Origin: Balanoglossus misakiensis
Taxonomy: Eukaryota > Hemichordata
Length of the DNA: 64,000 nucleotides
Assembly (NCBI GenBank): GCA_040954595.2
Contig: JBECUI020000024.1
Coordinates: forward strand, 124,001-188,000
Direction: 5' to 3'
Below are positions 22,068 to 32,600 of the stretch, piece after piece. Both the position numbers and the translations under genes were made by a program. Each line of letters starts with the position of its first letter. The stretch's first letter is position 1. Under the pieces are notes generated by a model, which was not told the origin of the DNA, did not search any database, and worked only from the letters and a program-made list of their open reading frames with translations.

Positions 22068-23662
22068 TTATGACTTTTAAAAGCAGTGACACAGGCGGCA
22101 TTCAACACGAAAATAACAATTTTAGCCACAATTTGGTCAAAATGGTAAATTTTTGAAAATTACAAAAATACCTGTTTTCTACATTTTCGGAATTCTGATG
22201 GAGTATCGAATGCTCTTCGTATATATATATCGATACAAATTCCACAATAAACGGCAAATTTGGCTCACTGCAGACAAAATTGCGTTTTACCAAATTTTCC
22301 TTGAAAATGTCATTTTTAGAAAAAAAAATAAAAAAACCTTTGTTCTTCGAATTTGGTGCCCTGATCATATATGACATGTTGATTATATGTTAAAACTTTC
22401 GACCACTCCAAAAATGCAGAGATAGTGACGGAATTCAAGAAAAAATAGCCATTTTGGCCATATTTTGACAGAAATGGTAAATTTTTAAAAAATCATAAAA
22501 CATTAACTCTTTTCTTATTTTTTCGGAAATATTATGGAGCATGAAGTGTCGTTCTCTTGTAAAAAGTGCTGCAAATTCCAGAAAAGGCGGTATAATTTAA
22601 ATCACCCAAGACAAAATTACCATTTTCGACTTTTTTTCGAAAAATTGTCTTTTTTACAAAATAAATAAGAATAAATTCTTTTCTTAGTTTCAAACGGGTA
22701 GAGATACTTTCCACACGGGTTTTCTAACATTGAATTCCCGTTCATCAACTCAGATTTCCTACAGCATAAGTCGGCTAAAACCCTGACACTCTAGAGCAGA
22801 AACAGTTGCACACTGGTAACGTTGAACAAGTCGATTTTTCTACGGCCTGGCTCGGCTAAATCTCCGTCACAATATGACAGACACTAGCGTACGTTAGCAA
22901 CGGTGATCAAGTCAGATTTTCTACGGCATGGCTTGGATAAAGCCCCGGCACTCTAGAGCAGAAACACGCGTACAGAGACCACGTTGATCTACTCACATTT
23001 CCTTCGGCCTAGCACGGCTGATGCCCCGGCACTATATATAGGACACAGGCTGGCGTAAGTTAACATCGGTACTCACGTCGGGTTTCCTACGGCCTGGCTC
23101 AGCTGAAGCCCCGGCACTCTAGAGCAGAAACAGGCGTACATTGACCACGTTGATCAAGTCAGATTTCCTACGGCGTGACTCGGCTGGTGCACCGGCTCTA
23201 TATGACACAGACTGGCGTAAGTTATCAACGGTGATTACGTTGGATTTCCTACGGCCTGGTTTAGCTGAAGCCCCGGCACTTTAAATAAGAGCGGAATCAC
23301 GCGTACATTGACCACGATGATCAAGTCAGATCTCCTACGGCCTGGCTCGACTAAAACCCCGGCACACCATGACAGACACTAGCGTTCGTTAGCAACGGTG
23401 ATCAAGTCGGATTTCCTTCGGCCTGGCTCTGCAAAAGACCCGACACTCTAGTACAAAGACGTTGGCTAAGTCGGGCAAACCGAAGAGGGAAAGTCACAGC
23501 GGGTCAACACTCGACATTTGTTCGGGTAGGACTGCATTATTGCCTGTCAATTTATAGAGAAAGCCCGAATTTAACCAGGGCGTTTCAAACACCGACGTTA
23601 GTTGGGGGCACGGCCTGCAGTACTGCCGGGTAAGCTGACATCGGCGTACCGCATATAATGTA

Positions 23663-26658
23663 GGGGGGGGGGGGGGGGACAGAACGGTTCAATACTACAT
23701 TTATTAGATATCAGCTAATTTTGGACAATCATCTAAAATCTAAATCATTTTTTCATATTTGGATATCTGATGATGTATGAAATTTCCATTATATGTAAAA
23801 ATGGTGCTGATTATAAAAAATGCACTCTGAATGAGCTGATTTAATACAAAATTGCGTTTTATTCGTTTTTGCACCAAAAAGGTCATTTTTAGGCAAACAT
23901 TCTTTATTTTTTTAATTCGGTGACCTGATCATATATAAACAATTGCTTGTATGTTAAAAGTTTTTATGACTTTTAAAAGCAGTGACACTGGCGGCATTCA
24001 TCACGAAAATAACAATTTTAGCCACAATTTGGTCAAAATGGTAAATTTTTGAAAATTACAAAAAATACCTGTTTTCTAAATTTTCGGAAATCTGATGGAG
24101 TATAGAATGCTCTTCGTATGTATATATCGATACAAATTCCACAAATGACCGTCTAATTTGGCTCACTGCAGACAAAATTGCGTTTTACCAAATTTTCCTT
24201 GAAAATGTCATTTTTAGAAGAAAAATAATAAAAAAAACCTTTGTTCTTCGAATTTGGTGCCCTGATCATATATGACATGGTGATTGTAAGTTAAGACTTT
24301 CGACCACTCCAAAAATGCAGAGATATTGACGGAATTCAAGAAAAAATAGCCATTTTGGCCATATTTTGTCAAAAATGGTAATTTTTTAAAAAATCATAAA
24401 AAAATAACTCTTTTCTTCATTTTCGGAAATATTATGGAGCATGAAGTGTCGTTCTCTTGTAAAAAGTGCTGCAAATTCCAGAAAAGGCGGTATAATTTGA
24501 ATCACCCAAGACAAAATTACCATTTTCGACTTTTTTTCGAAAAATTGTCTTTTTTACAAAATAAATAAGAATAAATTCTTTTCTTAGTTTCAAACGGGTA
24601 GAGATACTTTCCACACGGGTTTTCTAACATTGAATTCCCGTTCATCAACTCAGATTTCTTACAGCATAAGTCGGCTAAAACCCTGACACTCTAGAGCAGA
24701 AACAGTTGCACACTGGTAACGTTGAACAAGTCGATTTTTCTACGGCCTGGCTCGGCTAAATCTCCGTCACAATATGACAGACACTAGTGTAGGTTAGCAA
24801 CGGTGATCAAGTCAGATTTTCTACGGCATGGCTTGGATAAAGCCCCGGCACTCTAGAGCAGAAACACGCGTACAGAGACCACGTTGATCTACTCACATTT
24901 CCTTCGGCCTGGCACGGCTGATGCCCCGGCACTATATATAGGACACAGACTGGCGTAAGTTAACAACGGTAATCACGTCGGGTTTCCTACGGCCTGGCTC
25001 AGCTGAAGCCCCGGCACTCTAGAGCAGAAACAGGCGTACATTGACCACGTTGATCAAGTCAGATTTCCTACGGCGTGACTCGGCTGGATGATGTATGAAA
25101 TTTCCATTATATGTAAAAATGGAGCTGATTATAAAAAATGCACTCTGAATGAGCTGATTTAATACAAAATTGCGTTTTATTCGTTTTTGAACAAAAAAGG
25201 TCATTTTTAGGCAAAACATTCTTTATTTTTTTAATTCGGTGACCTGATCATATATAAACAATTGCTTGTATGTTAAAAGTTTTTCCGACTTTGAAAAGCA
25301 GTGACACTGGCGGCATTCAACACGAAAATAACAATTTTAGCCACAATTTGGTCAAAATGATAAATTTTTGAAAATTACAAAAAATACCTGTTTTCTAAAT
25401 TTTCGGAAATCTGATGGAGTATAGAATGCTCTTCGTATATATATATCGATACAAATTCCACAAAAAAACGGCCAATTTGGCTCACTGCAGACAAAATTGC
25501 GTTTTACCAAATTTTCCTTGAAAATGTCATTTTTAGAAAAAAAAAATAAAAAAACCTTTGTTCTTCGAATTTGGTGCCCTGATCATATATGACAGCATTT
25601 CCTACAGCATAAGTCGGCTAAAACCCTGACACTCTAGAGCAGAAACAGTTGCACACTGGTAACGTTGAACAAGTCGATTTTTCTACGGCCTGGCTCGGCT
25701 AAATCTCCGTCACAATATGACAGACACTAGCGTACGTTAGCAACGGTGATCAAGTCAGATTTTCTACGGCATGGCTTGGAGAAAGCCCCGGCACTCTAGA
25801 GCAGAAACACGCGTACAGAGACCACGTTGATCAAGTCTGATCTCCTACGGCTTGGCTCGACTAAAACCCCGGCACACTATGACAGACACTAGCGTTCGTT
25901 AGCAACGGTGATCAAGTCAGATTTTCTACGGCATGGCTTGGCTAAAGCCCCGGCACTCTAGAGCAGAAACACGCGTACAGAGACCACGTTGATCAAGTCT
26001 GATCTCCTACGGCTTGGCTCGACTAAAACCCCGGCACACTATGACAGACACTAGCGTTCGTTAGCAACGTTGATCAAGTCGGGTTTCCTACGGCCTGGCT
26101 CAGCTGAAGCCCCGGCACTCTAGAGCAGAAACAGGCGTACATTGATCACGTTGATCAAATCAGATTTCCTACGGCGTGACTCGGCTGGTGCACCGGCTCT
26201 ATATGACACGGACTGGCGTAAGTTATCAACGGTGATTACGTCGGATTTCCTACGGCCTGGTTTAGCTGAAGCCCCGGCACTTTAGATCGGAAACACGCGT
26301 ACATTGACCACGATGATCAAGTCAGATCTCCTACGGCCTGGCTCGACTAAAACCCCGGCACACCATGACAGACACCAGCGTTCGTTAGCAACGGTGATCA
26401 AGTCGGATTTCCTTCGGCCTGGCTCTGCAAAAGATCCGACACTCTAGTGCAAAGACGTTGGCTAAGTCGGGCAAACCGAAGAGGGAAAGTCACAGCGGGT
26501 CAACACTCGACATTTGTTCGGGTAGGACTGCATTATTGCCTGTCAATTTATAGAGAAAGCCCGAATTTAACCAGGGCGTTTCAAACACCGACGTTAGTTG
26601 GGGGCACGGCCTGGAGTACTGCCGGGTAAGCTGACATCGGCGTACCGCATATAATGTA
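23663..26658. repeat. Satellite unit H, internally rearranged
   Basis: Starts with 16 G (23663-23678). After a core and a short ~80-bp array it jumps at 25086 into the middle of another core, without tail or G-run, and at 25594 back to the start of an ~80-bp array. It is best read as two units fused by deletions. Confidence 0.88.
25086..25593. repeat. Truncated AT core inside unit H
   Basis: Only about the first half of a core is present. It starts at GATGATGTATGAAATTTCC and stops at CATATATGACA. Both ends are abrupt junctions with ~80-bp repeats. Confidence 0.85.
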
Positions 26659-27339
26659 GGGGGGGGCGGGAAACAGAACGGTTCAATACTACATTTATTA
26701 GATATTAGCTAATTGTGGACAATCATCTAAAATCTAAATCATTTTTTCATATTTGGATATCTGATGATGTATGACATTTCCATTATATGTAGAAATGGTG
26801 CTGATTATAAAAAATGCAATCTTAATGAGCTGATTTAATACAAAATTGCGTTTTATTCGTTTTTGCACCAAAAAGGTCATTTTTAGGCAAAACATTCTTT
26901 ATTTTTTTAATTCGGTGACCTGATCATATATAAACAATTGCTTGTATGTTAAAAGTTTTTATGACTTTTAAAAGCAGTGACACTGGCGGCATTCAACACG
27001 AAAATAACAATTTTAGCCACACTTTGGTCAAAATGGTAAATTTTTGAAAATTACAAAAAATACCTGTTTTCTACATTTTCGGAAATCTGATGGAGTATAG
27101 AATGCTCTTCGTATGTATATATCGATACAAATTCCACAAAAGACCGTCTAATTTGGCTCACTGCAGACAAAATTGCGTTTTACTAAATTTTCCTTGAAAA
27201 TGTCATTTTTAGAAAAAAAAATAAAAAAACCTTTGTTCTTCGAATTTGGTGTCCTGATCATATATGACATGTTGATTGTATGTTAAAACTTTCGACCAGT
27301 CCAAAAATGCAGAGATATTGACGGAATTCAAGAAAAAAT

Positions 27340-27648
27340 TATCGGAGATGCTAAAAACTCTGACCATGAGTCATTTTGAGGATCACAGCTCGGATGCTTT
27401 GAGCCAATCAGAGCTGAGTATTTTAGCCCAATCAGAGGCCTAGTTAATCACCCAATGACATATCTTTCCCCGCCAAAACAAAATTTGCTACTTTTTGACT
27501 GGCGTTTTGTGCTTGTGTAATCACTTCTTGAGTGACCTTCAATAAAAGCTGTTTAAAGGTTGTACAGCTGCGTCCCGCTCCTGTAATTTCCCCTGCCATC
27601 CCCCAGAACCTTGTTCATAAATCCACCCCAGACGTAAAGTACGTCACA
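27340..27648 (+). repeat. BEL 5' LTR
   Basis: Begins TATCGGAGATGC and ends GTACGTCACA. It contains AATAAA at about 27541, a likely polyadenylation signal in the R region. Confidence 0.93.
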
Positions 27649-27652
27649 TTTT

Positions 27653-27670
27653 TGGTGCCGAGACCAGGAT
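27653..27670 (+). promoter_or_regulatory. BEL primer-binding site
   Basis: TGGTGCCGAGACCAGG starts four bases after the LTR and has the TGG start that pairs with a tRNA CCA end. The same word occurs in the captured BEL fragment near 31452. Confidence 0.7.
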
Positions 27671-27679
27671 TTACCGGTA

Positions 27680-28369
27680 ATGATGGCAGAACCAGAGGAA
27701 CAGGAGCACCCAGCACCCGCTCAGGCGGTCCCAGGAGCAAACTCGCTCAACAGGCTGAAAGGTACACGAAGGGGTCACCGTGGATCCATGACAAGACTTC
27801 TCAACAAAGCAGAGGATATCATCTCATCATTTGAAGAGAACGATGACAAGATCGAAGCTCTCGATACCCTCATCACCACGCGCGAACTGATAAACGCGAA
27901 ATACGACATTCTCGCATCCCTAGACTTGAAGATCATCGAATCCGTTGACGAAGGCGACCTCGAAGGCGTGATCGAGGAAACCGACGACTACTTGCATCAA
28001 GTTTTCGATAGAAAGCTCAAGATCGGCCGATTCATCGACAGAAATTCGCGAGCGACATCGCCCGACCGATCTTCCCACGAAGAAATCACTTCCGCGGCAC
28101 CCTCCACTCAAAGGAAAACTACAAGTTTGCCGAAACTTCAGCTACCCGTCTTTTCGGGTGACATTCTCAAATGGGTCAGTTTCCACGACGCGTTCAAATC
28201 CGCTGTCCACGACGACAAGAATCTGGGTGACGTCCAGAAATTCCAATACTTACGCGCGCAGCTTCAAGGCGAAGCCGCTCGATCGATCGAAGGTCTGTCA
28301 TTGACAAGTTCGAACTACGCACACGCGCTTCAACTTCTCACCGAACGTTATGGCAAAACACACATATAA
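27680..28369 (+). pseudogene. BEL gag, N-terminal part
   Basis: The 229-codon frame starts shortly after the primer-binding site. It has the BEL gag features KGTRRGHRGSMTRLLNKAED and, near the end, LTERYGK. It stops at 28367-28369, where BEL gag normally continues. The continuation lies in another frame directly downstream, so a one-base deletion around 28364 explains the stop. Confidence 0.88.
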
Positions 28370-29726
28370 GCGCCTACATGAAATCGCTGTGGGACATGCC
28401 GAGTCCAGAAGGCGAACTCAGCAGTCTGCGAAACTTCTACGACACTCTAGAGAGTAATATTCGCGGTCTCCAATCTCTCGGTAAAAACGAAGACGCGTAC
28501 GGAGATCTACTCGTACCCATAGTCTTGGAAAAACTTCCCGGTAACACTCGCAAACAAATCGCACGAGAACACGGTAATAATGAATGGAAACTCGGCGACC
28601 TACGAAAGGCAATTCTCAAAGAAATCGACGCTCTTCAAGCTGGCCTCTCCACCGCTGAATCCGACAGCGATTCTACATACGACGAATGCAAGCCGTCGAT
28701 GACCGCCGCGTTTCACACTAGATCCGCAACCCGTTTCGCAAGGGTCAATAAACCGAAATCGTGTGCGTTTTGCAAAGGGCAACATTTTGCCAATGAATGC
28801 ACAACCATTACCGATAAGAAGAAACGTCTTGACATTGTCAAACGCGACAAACTCTGTTTTAACTGCCTCGGCAGGCATCGAGTACACGATTGTAGATCGA
28901 GATTCAGTTGCCGTTCATGCAACAGAAAGCATCATACCTCGCTTCATACTGATCGAGCTTCAGACAGTTCGAAAACCCCGACGGAAGACGCGCGCACTCC
29001 TTCCGCTACACACGTTCAGTTCGCCCGTACTGAGAACTCGAGTCGCGAGAAAGCGAGAAACGGACCAATTCTCCTGAAAACCGCGGTCGTTCCAGTCTCT
29101 ACGAAATTTCAAACGACAATTGACGCCACAGTGTTATTCGACGAAGGCGCGACGCGTTCATTCGTGACCCAAGATTTCGCGACAAGACTCGGTTTAGAAC
29201 CGACCGGTACCGAGGTCATTAGACTGACTTCCTTCGGTGACAAATATCCGCGACAAAGATCGATCAATGCAGCGACCATTGCATTGCACACGCTTTCCGG
29301 CGAAAAGAAAGAGATAAACGTTCTCATCATTCCGCAGATTTCGACGCGAATGAAAAACTTTGTCAAGCAACCAGTTGCTGACTTGCCTCATCTAAGCGGA
29401 GTAAACTTTGCTTACCCGGTATCGAACACCGATTCGTTCGAGATTTCCGTGTTGATAGGCGCGGACTACTACTGGGATTTTGTCGAAGATCGAGTTATTC
29501 GTGGCCCAGGCCCAACCGCTGTACGCTCGAAATTCGGTTACCTACTGTCCGGTCCCGTTCACAAGACAAAATCGTCCGATAGCGATGCTACGATTTTTCA
29601 TGTTCTCTCAAACACGCACGACGAAGAGATTCAACTCCAAAATTATTGGAACCTCGAGACAATCGGTATTCAAGACGATTCGCAATCTGCTGCTATGGAT
29701 AACAATACCTTTGAAGATTACAGAGA
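28370..29726 (+). pseudogene. BEL gag C-terminus, zinc knuckles and protease
   Basis: The open frame continues the BEL gag (LWDMPSP), then cysteine knuckles CAFC...C, CFNCLGRHRVHDC and CRSC..H..H (about 28763-28960), and an aspartic-protease-like FDEGATRSFV (about 29140). DEG in place of DTG/DSG is usual for BEL proteases. The BEL-derived part ends at 29726 where the foldback element starts. The frame read beyond that point is foldback sequence. Confidence 0.88.
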
Positions 29727-30249
29727 ACAGTATAGAAAACATTTTCCAATTTCCGAAAAACCTCTTTTTTACATAATTACTGCTGAAAAAGTTAGAAATT
29801 TATGAAAATATTCCTTATTCTTTGCCAATTTCTAATGAAAAAATTACATAAAGGTATTCTTAGTCTCTTTCCTGCAGCTGTACAGCAGGAAAAATGCATT
29901 TTGTCATATTTTGGCTTTAAACTCAAATTAAAATTTATCTGTGAAAAAACTGAGTCTCCTTCAAAGCCACGTACATGACAGTCCTTTTGATTTTCTTCTA
30001 ATGAAATTTTGTCTCCATGTTTATCATGAGTAATATTTTTATTGAAAATTTGCAAGTGTGTGAATTGTTTGTAAAATTTCGCCAGAAAAAACAATAGCAT
30101 CAAAAAGTAAATCTGAAACCCAATATTTATTACAAGAATTGTTAGATTAATATCCGTATCACACAAATCCGTTGGATTTCGTATGAATTTTAGGAAATAA
30201 GCACTGCTAATTGACAAATCCATATTTTGCAGCTGAAATACTTGGAAAA

Positions 30250-30705
30250 GAGTCAGTGGCATGTGAGAGCTTGGAAATTTCCAAGCACTGACAAGGGTCA
30301 GTGGTCGGAAATTTCCAGACACTCAGGGAATGTGAGAGCCTGGAAATTTCCAAGCACTGACAAGGGTCAGTGGTCGGAAATTTCCAGACACTCAGGGAAT
30401 GTGAGAGCTTAGAAATTTCCAAGCACTGACAAGGGTCAGTGGTCGGAAATTTCCAGACACTCAGGGAATGTGAGAGCCTGGAAATTTCCAAGCACTGACA
30501 AGGGTCAGTGGTCGGAAATTTCCAGACACTCAGGGAATGTGAGAGCTTAGAAATTTCCAAGCACTGACAAGGGTCAGTGGTCGGAAATTTCCGGACACTC
30601 AGGGAATGTGAGAGCCTGGAAATTTCCAAGCACTGACAAGGGTCAGTGGTCGGAAATTTCCAGACACTCAGGGAATGTGAGAGCCTTGATATCTCCAAGC
30701 ACTGA
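30250..30705. repeat. Left-arm 69-bp minisatellite
   Basis: About six and a half copies at exact 69-bp spacing (GTGAGAG at 30263, 30332, 30401, 30470, 30539, 30608 and 30677). Copies alternate between GAGCCTGG and GAGCTTAG, a dimeric 138-bp order. Every copy has two palindromic GGAAATTTCC sites and a CACTGAC..GTCAGTG palindrome. Because 69 is a multiple of three, both strands stay open by chance (for example 30207-30698 minus). Confidence 0.93.
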
Positions 30706-30778
30706 CAGGGTCATGGTAGTCCCCCGTACAGGTCTGCGTTCTCCCGGCGTTTAATACATGGCTTCCACCACATCTCTG

Positions 30779-31173
30779 CAAGGCTCCATGGACAAAACTG
30801 ATTCGTCTGAGATCCGGATCCGGACAGCAGCTTTTCGGCCGAGATTCGATTTTATCGGGGGGAATCTTCCCCCCGTCTACCCACAAATGACTCCAAATAT
30901 GATGTAATTAACTTCTGAGCCGCTCGCTTTCTGATTTTCTCTTGTGTTTACCTGTTGAGATCGCCATATTGAATACGGTGAGGTTATCTCAATGGGTAAA
31001 CACAAAAGTTTCAGAAAGCGAGCGGTTCGGATGTTAGAAGAAGTCAATCGTGGAGTCGGTTATAACCGGTTAGTAGACAGGGAAAGGATATTCTCCCGAT
31101 AAAATCGAATTTCGGCGAAAAGCTCTGGTACGGATCTGGACCGCAGACGCAACAGGTTTGTCTAAGGAGCCTT
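30779..31173. repeat. Inner palindrome of the foldback loop
   Basis: Long imperfect inverted repeat. GATTCGATTTTATCGG (30842) pairs with CCGATAAAATCGAATTTC (31098). CGCTTTCTGATTTTC and TGTGTTTACC (about 30922-30950) pair with GGTAAACACAAAAGTTTCAGAAAGCG (near 31000). The centre is at about 30970. It may be an older MITE captured in the loop. Confidence 0.75.
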
Positions 31174-31214
31174 AGCGTCACAATGTTCATGACAGGCTTC
31201 GCCTACCAACTCCT

Positions 31215-31600
31215 CTGAGTTAGCCCATACACTAGTTGTTTATTGGGAATTGGTATTGTTTATCTGAGACAATTGTTCTTTCTACTCTGTATACAAAGTC
31301 ACAACTTCACAACTACCAAATGCTATTGTTCTTGAATTATGCAGTGTTACCAAATGTCACAGTTCAAACCACTGTTTATAAAGAAGTATTGGCCATCCCG
31401 CCCCTCTCTCTTCATTCCGAACCTATTCCCAAGTGTACGCGGTACATTTGTTGGTGCCGAGACCAGGATGTCGGGCATGGAGAGAGAGAGAAGAGGCCAC
31501 CGCAGTCAAATGACCAATCTCATCCGTAGGGTTGAAGATATAAACACAGGCGAAGTTCCTCAACAGATCGTTTTCCTAAAGGCCATAATTTGAAACATGA
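31215..31600 (+). repeat. Fragment of another BEL element inside the foldback
   Basis: TTGGTGCCGAGACCAGGAT at 31451 matches the primer-binding region of the surrounding BEL. The following short frame (31469-31591) reads RRGHRSQMTNLIRRVEDI, which resembles the BEL gag start but is clearly diverged. The sequence before it is probably the end of a different BEL LTR. Confidence 0.7.
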
Positions 31601-31613
31601 TAGAGAAACTCAA

Positions 31614-31985
31614 GATTTCCAAGCACTGACCCTGTCAATGCTTGGAAATTTCCAGGCTCTCACATTCCCCGAGTGTCTGGATATTTCCGGCCACTAACCC
31701 TGTCAGTGCTTGGAAATTTCTAGACTCCCACATTCCCTGAGTGTCTGGAAATTTCCGACCACTGACCCTTGTCAGTGCTTGGAAATTTCTAAGCTCTCAC
31801 ATTCCCTGAGTGTCTGGAAATTTCCGACCACTGACCCTTGTCAGTGCTTGGAAATTTCCAGGCTCTCACATTCCCCGAGTGTCTGGAAATTTCCGACCAC
31901 TGACCCTTGTCAGTGCTTGGAAATTTCTAAGCTCTCACATTCCCTGAGTGTCTGGAAATTTCCGACCACTGACCCTTCTGGAGTG
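31614..31985. repeat. Right-arm 69-bp minisatellite (inverted)
   Basis: About five copies of the left-arm monomer on the opposite strand, with the same alternating variants. The first copies carry more differences (CCTGTCAATG, TTTCCGGCC). Confidence 0.92.
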
Positions 31986-32273
31986 ACTAGCAATTTTTGC
32001 AAATTGTACTATTAATTGAATTCATAATTTAATAATTAGTTTTTTTCAATGAAATATTCAAATCCATACAACCCAAAGATGGCTCCTTCATTATTTCTAT
32101 GGAAATTTCACAGTTTATTCTTTTCTTTCTGCACACTCGCAAACATCTTGAAAATAATCATAGAAAAATATCGAAATATATTGTACTGTGAACAAAACAC
32201 TAATTTCCTTGAAAAAAGTTTAAAAAACGGCTACTTTTCGGAAATTGGAAAATGTTTTCTATACTGTTAGAGA

Positions 32274-32600
32274 CACACATTTGCGCATCGAAAATGGCAC
32301 ATATATCGCGAAGTTGCCATGGAAGTCCAACCACCCGCCACTACCCGTTAACTACGGGGTCACTGATAATCGCACGCGTTCTATGGTGCGTAGGCTTTCA
32401 CCGGACATTCTGAAAGCGTATGACAAAATCATTTCTGATCAGGAATCGCGAGATTTCATCGAAGAAGTACCAGGCGACATGGACACGCGCCGCACCGGTC
32501 ACTACTTGCCCCATCGCCCCGTGAAAAAAGATTCAGCCACTACGCCAATCAGAATCGTGTATGATTGTAGTTGCAGGCAATCTACCGACCACCGAGTTTG
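32274..32600 (+). pseudogene. BEL pol, start of the reverse transcriptase
   Basis: After the foldback the BEL frame resumes with ENGTYIAKLPWK, then GHYLPHRPV and RIVYDCS, the normal lead-in to the BEL RT. It stops at 32598-32600. The next RT block, PSLNDCLQTGPPLL, lies in another frame, so a small indel near 32570-32590 breaks the gene. Confidence 0.87.

Larger units (their letters stand above)
17761..23662. repeat. Satellite unit G, interrupted by a 4-kb insert
   Basis: Starts with 11 G (17761-17771). The core breaks after AAAAGTTTTTA at 18051 and resumes at TTATGACTTTTAAAAG (22068). Without the insert the unit is about 1.9 kb. Confidence 0.93.
29727..32268. mobile_element. Foldback-type DNA transposon nested in BEL pol
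   Basis: A 33-bp perfect terminal inverted repeat starts ACAGTATAGAAAACATTTTC at the left end and appears reversed at the right end. AGAGA flanks both sides (29722-29726, 32269-32273), and the BEL frame is continuous across the site when the insert is left out. Each arm carries a 69-bp minisatellite in opposite orientation, so most of the 2.5 kb can fold on itself. No transposase frame is visible, so the element is non-autonomous. Confidence 0.85.

Noticed and set aside
30207-30698. A 163-codon frame made of 23-residue repeats on the minus strand, and similar frames at 31710-32015
   Set aside because: The 69-bp minisatellite period is a multiple of three, so long frames arise automatically on both strands. 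They lie in a transposon arm.
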